Shown here one piece after another: positions 6,639 through 8,128 of a stretch of 8,128 bases of DNA. The first letter of the stretch is position 1. Every line of letters begins with the position of its first letter. The position numbers and the translations under genes are program-made. This DNA is from Spirochaetota bacterium (GTDB lineage: Bacteria; Spirochaetota; UBA4802; UBA5550). The notes beneath the pieces were generated by a model that was not told where the DNA came from, did no database searches, and saw only the letters and a list, made by a program, of their open reading frames with translations. The DNA lies in contig JAKJGD010000070.1 of assembly GCA_022704585.1 (NCBI GenBank), positions 1-8,128 on the forward strand. The letters run 5' to 3'.

Positions 6639-7475
6639 TCATAATTCCATCAACTGTCCGCCGGTAATGTTGATCGCCTGGCCGGTCATGTACGACGACG
6701 CGTCCGACGCGAGGAACGCGACGAGGTTCGCCACCTCCTCCGGGGTCCCTATGCGCCCCAGGGGTATGGTCTTGCACATCTCGACCTCCCTGTCTTCGGG
6801 CGTACACTGGAACACCTTCGCCTCCAGCCCGAACCGCCACCGCTCCAGGTCGGTCATGATCTGTCCCGGGCAGATCGCGTTCGCCCGCACGCCCGCGCCC
6901 GCGAGCTCCTTGGCCATCACCCTGGTGAGCATGATCACGCCCGCCTTGGCGACGGCGTAGGCCCCGTTCATGACCGGCGGGAACTTGCCGGCGCGCGACG
7001 CGTTGTTCACGATGCTGGCCGGCTTCCCGAGCATGAGCGGGAGCACGGCCCGCGACATGCGGAACACGCCGTGCAGGTTGATGTCGATGGTTTTCATCCA
7101 CGCGGCCTCGTCGTAGGTGTGGACCGCGGCCGGGACGCCGAACGAGGCGCCCGCGTTGTTGCAGAGGACGTCGACATGGTCGAACGCCGCCTTAACCGCA
7201 TCTATCAGCGCCGCGATGGAAGCGCCGCTCGACACGTCGACCTCCACGGCCAGGGTCTTTACCTCGAACTCCTTCGCAAGCATGCCGGCGATCTCCCGCA
7301 TCTCTTCGGTGGTGCCGGTTGCAACCGGAGCGCCCGGGATAGCCGCAGCGCCCAGGTCCGCGATAATAACATTCGACCCCAGGGAGGCCAGCTTCCGCGC
7401 CATGGCAAAGCCCATGCCGGTCTTCTTTCCCGATCCGGTGATCAGGGCCGTTTTATTCTTCAGATCTTCCAGCAT
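6639..7475 (-). CDS. Short-chain dehydrogenase/reductase (first gene of the block)
   Basis: A 278-residue classical SDR. The cofactor loop is TGSGKKTGMG (13-22), two residues longer than the common TGxxxGxG. Asp40 at the end of beta-2 points to NAD. DVSSG follows at 81-84 after the acidic DV pair, then NNAG (106-109), Asn133, Ser160 in NNASRAG, and Tyr173 and Lys177 in YAVAK. ICPGQIMTD and the C-terminal YMTGQAINITGG are typical of the 3-oxoacyl-ACP reductase/alcohol dehydrogenase-like branch. It differs from the second SDR in the glycine loop and in having no extra C-terminal tail, so the two are not a recent tandem duplication. A strong GGAGGAGGTG ribosome site (7480-7489) precedes the ATG. 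As the first gene after the AT-rich promoter region it probably leads the operon. It likely oxidises or reduces a hydroxyl or keto group near the bond handled by the ThDP enzyme; the exact substrate is unknown. Confidence 0.93.
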   Translation of the reverse strand: MLEDLKNKTALITGSGKKTGMGFAMARKLASLGSNVIIADLGAAAIPGAPVATGTTEEMREIAGMLAKEFEVKTLAVEVDVSSGASIAALIDAVKAAFDHVDVLCNNAGASFGVPAAVHTYDEAAWMKTIDINLHGVFRMSRAVLPLMLGKPASIVNNASRAGKFPPVMNGAYAVAKAGVIMLTRVMAKELAGAGVRANAICPGQIMTDLERWRFGLEAKVFQCTPEDREVEMCKTIPLGRIGTPEEVANLVAFLASDASSYMTGQAINITGGQLMEL

Positions 7476-7489
7476 GGTGCACCTCCTCC

Positions 7490-7600
7490 AGAACTATAAA
7501 AAATGAAAAAAATTGTTGTAGAAATAAATATTATTCATATTATGAACAATATTCACTATATTTAATACATGAGAACCTTCGTCCCCATGTCAATAGAAAA
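7490..7600 (-). promoter_or_regulatory. AT-rich divergent promoter region of the five-gene block
   Basis: The intergenic region between the divergent first SDR gene and the small plus-strand gene is strikingly AT-rich in an otherwise GC-rich window. On the minus strand a TTGTTC (7548-7543) and TATTTC (7525-7520), 17 bases apart, give a weak sigma70-like pair. On the plus strand TTGTTG (7512-7517) with TATTAT (7537-7542) is possible but has a long 19-base spacer. Exact promoters are uncertain; both overlap the palindrome at 7526-7552. Confidence 0.45.
7526..7552. promoter_or_regulatory. Candidate TetR operator, 27-bp palindrome
   Basis: AATATTATTCAT (7526-7537), a 3-base spacer, then ATGAACAATATT (7541-7552). 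The arms are 12 bp with one mismatch. A further TTCA half-site follows at 7551-7554, giving an overlapping TGAA/TTCA pair from 7542. Twofold symmetry, size and location over the likely promoter fit a TetR-family operator, and a TetR gene closes the same gene block. Binding is inferred only. Confidence 0.6.
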
Positions 7601-7655
7601 TGATATTTTCACGGATACCCGGGACCCCGGAGCAACCGGACCCGCTATCACCGGC

Positions 7656-7662
7656 AGGGAGG
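7656..7662 (+). promoter_or_regulatory. Ribosome binding site of the small plus-strand gene
   Basis: AGGGAGG lies 6 bases before the ATG at 7669. The frame is also open from an ATG at 7600, but no comparable ribosome site precedes that one, so 7669 is preferred. Confidence 0.6.
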
Positions 7663-7668
7663 CGGGGC

Positions 7669-7908
7669 ATGCCCGGCAGGTTTGAGCTGATATACGGCTA
7701 TGTCCACTGCCGCGGCGAAACGGCCTACAGCGCGGGTTTCGTTGAGACAGAGGAAGAGGCGGCCATGTGGGTCCGCTCCATGCAGGAAGGGCGCCTGCCG
7801 CGCCCCCGCGTCCCGGACGAGGAGCCGATCCGCACATGCGGCGCTTCCTTCTGCCCCCTGAAAAGCCAGCATCCCTGGTTCTCATACCGCTTTGTTGCAT
7901 ACGGCTAA
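7669..7908 (+). CDS. Small hypothetical protein, 79 residues
   Basis: I do not recognise this protein. From the ATG at 7669 it reads MPGRFELIYGYVHCRGETAY, then an acidic helix-like stretch VETEEEAAMWVRSMQEGRL (25-43), a Pro/Arg-rich link, and CGASFCP with Cys57 and Cys62 (CX4C), ending HPWFSYRFVAYG. No signal peptide or membrane segment is seen. Three cysteines (14, 57, 62) and one His near Cys14 could allow metal binding or disulfides, but no known zinc motif is complete. It is divergent from the five-gene block and shares its AT-rich upstream region, so it may be co-regulated. Its stop overlaps the convergent acetate kinase stop by 4 bp. Its good ribosome site and codon-like composition support a real gene; opposite-strand readings here look like shadows. 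Confidence 0.6.
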   Translation: MPGRFELIYGYVHCRGETAYSAGFVETEEEAAMWVRSMQEGRLPRPRVPDEEPIRTCGASFCPLKSQHPWFSYRFVAYG

Positions 7909-8128
7909 TTGCCCTCCTCCAGGGCTTCCGCTACTTCCCGCGCGATCTGCAGCTCCTCGTTCGCCGGAATGACCAGCCCCCGCACCGCGCTTCCCGGCGC
8001 GGTGATGATCTCCGCGTTCGCGCCGTTCGCCGCATCGTCGAGCACGAGCCCCAGGTAGCCGAAGTGCGAGAGCACCTCGCGCCTGAGATACGCGGAGTTC
8101 TCGCCGATGCCGCCGGTGAACACGATCG
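7905..8128 (-). CDS. ackA: Acetate kinase, C-terminal part (runs off the window)
   Basis: The last 73 or so residues of an acetate kinase-family protein; the start lies beyond the window. The visible part opens with IVFTGGIGENS, the conserved acetate kinase signature segment near the active site, continues with YLRREVLSHFGYLGLVLD, and ends with VRGLVIPANEELQIAREV, matching the family's VIPTNEELMIA ending. The enzyme makes ATP and acetate from acetyl phosphate and ADP in the cytoplasm, usually paired with phosphotransacetylase. Propionate kinase shares these motifs and cannot be fully excluded from the fragment. The gene converges on the small plus-strand gene, with a 4-bp overlap of the two stop codons, and lies upstream of the five-gene block on the same strand but with a gene in between. 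Confidence 0.9.
   Translation of the reverse strand, partial: IVFTGGIGENSAYLRREVLSHFGYLGLVLDDAANGANAEIITAPGSAVRGLVIPANEELQIAREVAEALEEGN

Noticed and set aside
7562..7900. Minus-strand open frame opposite the small hypothetical gene.
   Set aside because: It lacks a ribosome site, is Arg/Ser/Pro-rich and low in typical protein features; the plus-strand reading has a good ribosome site.

Overview
The window looks like part of a GC-rich genome of an anaerobic sulfite-metabolising bacterium. The taxonomic hint comes from a canonical DsrC with both C-terminal cysteines, followed 13 bp later by a CbiA/DsrN-type amidotransferase. That pair is typical of dissimilatory sulfite reduction loci. A Desulfobacterota-like host is plausible, but the sequence alone does not prove it.

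Layout. (1) 68-1859, plus strand: dsrC, then a CobB/CbiA-family glutamine amidotransferase that is best read as DsrN, the siroheme amidating enzyme of DsrAB. (2) 1846-7475, minus strand: five co-directional genes that read, in transcription order, SDR dehydrogenase (7475-6639), ThDP-dependent lyase/synthase resembling benzaldehyde lyase and acetolactate synthase (6570-4876), 12-TM MFS transporter (4700-3408), second SDR dehydrogenase (3323-2493) and TetR-type regulator (2469-1846). The TetR gene overlaps the 3' end of the dsrN-like gene tail to tail by 14 bp. (3) 7476-7668: an AT-rich divergent intergenic region with a 27-bp near-perfect palindrome, the best operator candidate for the TetR protein. 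(4) 7669-7908, plus strand: an unrecognised 79-aa protein. (5) 7905-8128, minus strand: the C-terminal end of acetate kinase, running off the window.

How it may work together. The five-gene block looks like a self-contained, inducible carbon-substrate module. The transporter would import (or export) a small organic compound. The ThDP enzyme would make or break a C-C bond next to a carbonyl, as in acyloin, 2-hydroxyketone or 2-hydroxyacyl chemistry. The two NAD-type SDRs would interconvert alcohol and ketone on either side of that step, and the TetR protein would sense the substrate. The substrate cannot be read from sequence. Acetate kinase next door could link the resulting two-carbon units to energy conservation, but that is only proximity.

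Non-coding structure is notable. There is a perfect 34-bp palindrome between the MFS and second SDR genes, an 11-bp-stem hairpin between the ThDP and MFS genes, and a C/G-rich repeat-like inverted element between the first SDR and ThDP genes. A perfect 22-bp palindrome lies inside the coding sequence for the interdomain linker of the DsrN-like protein. No gene-free stretch exceeds 300 bases. No tRNA, rRNA, CRISPR array or transposase gene was seen.
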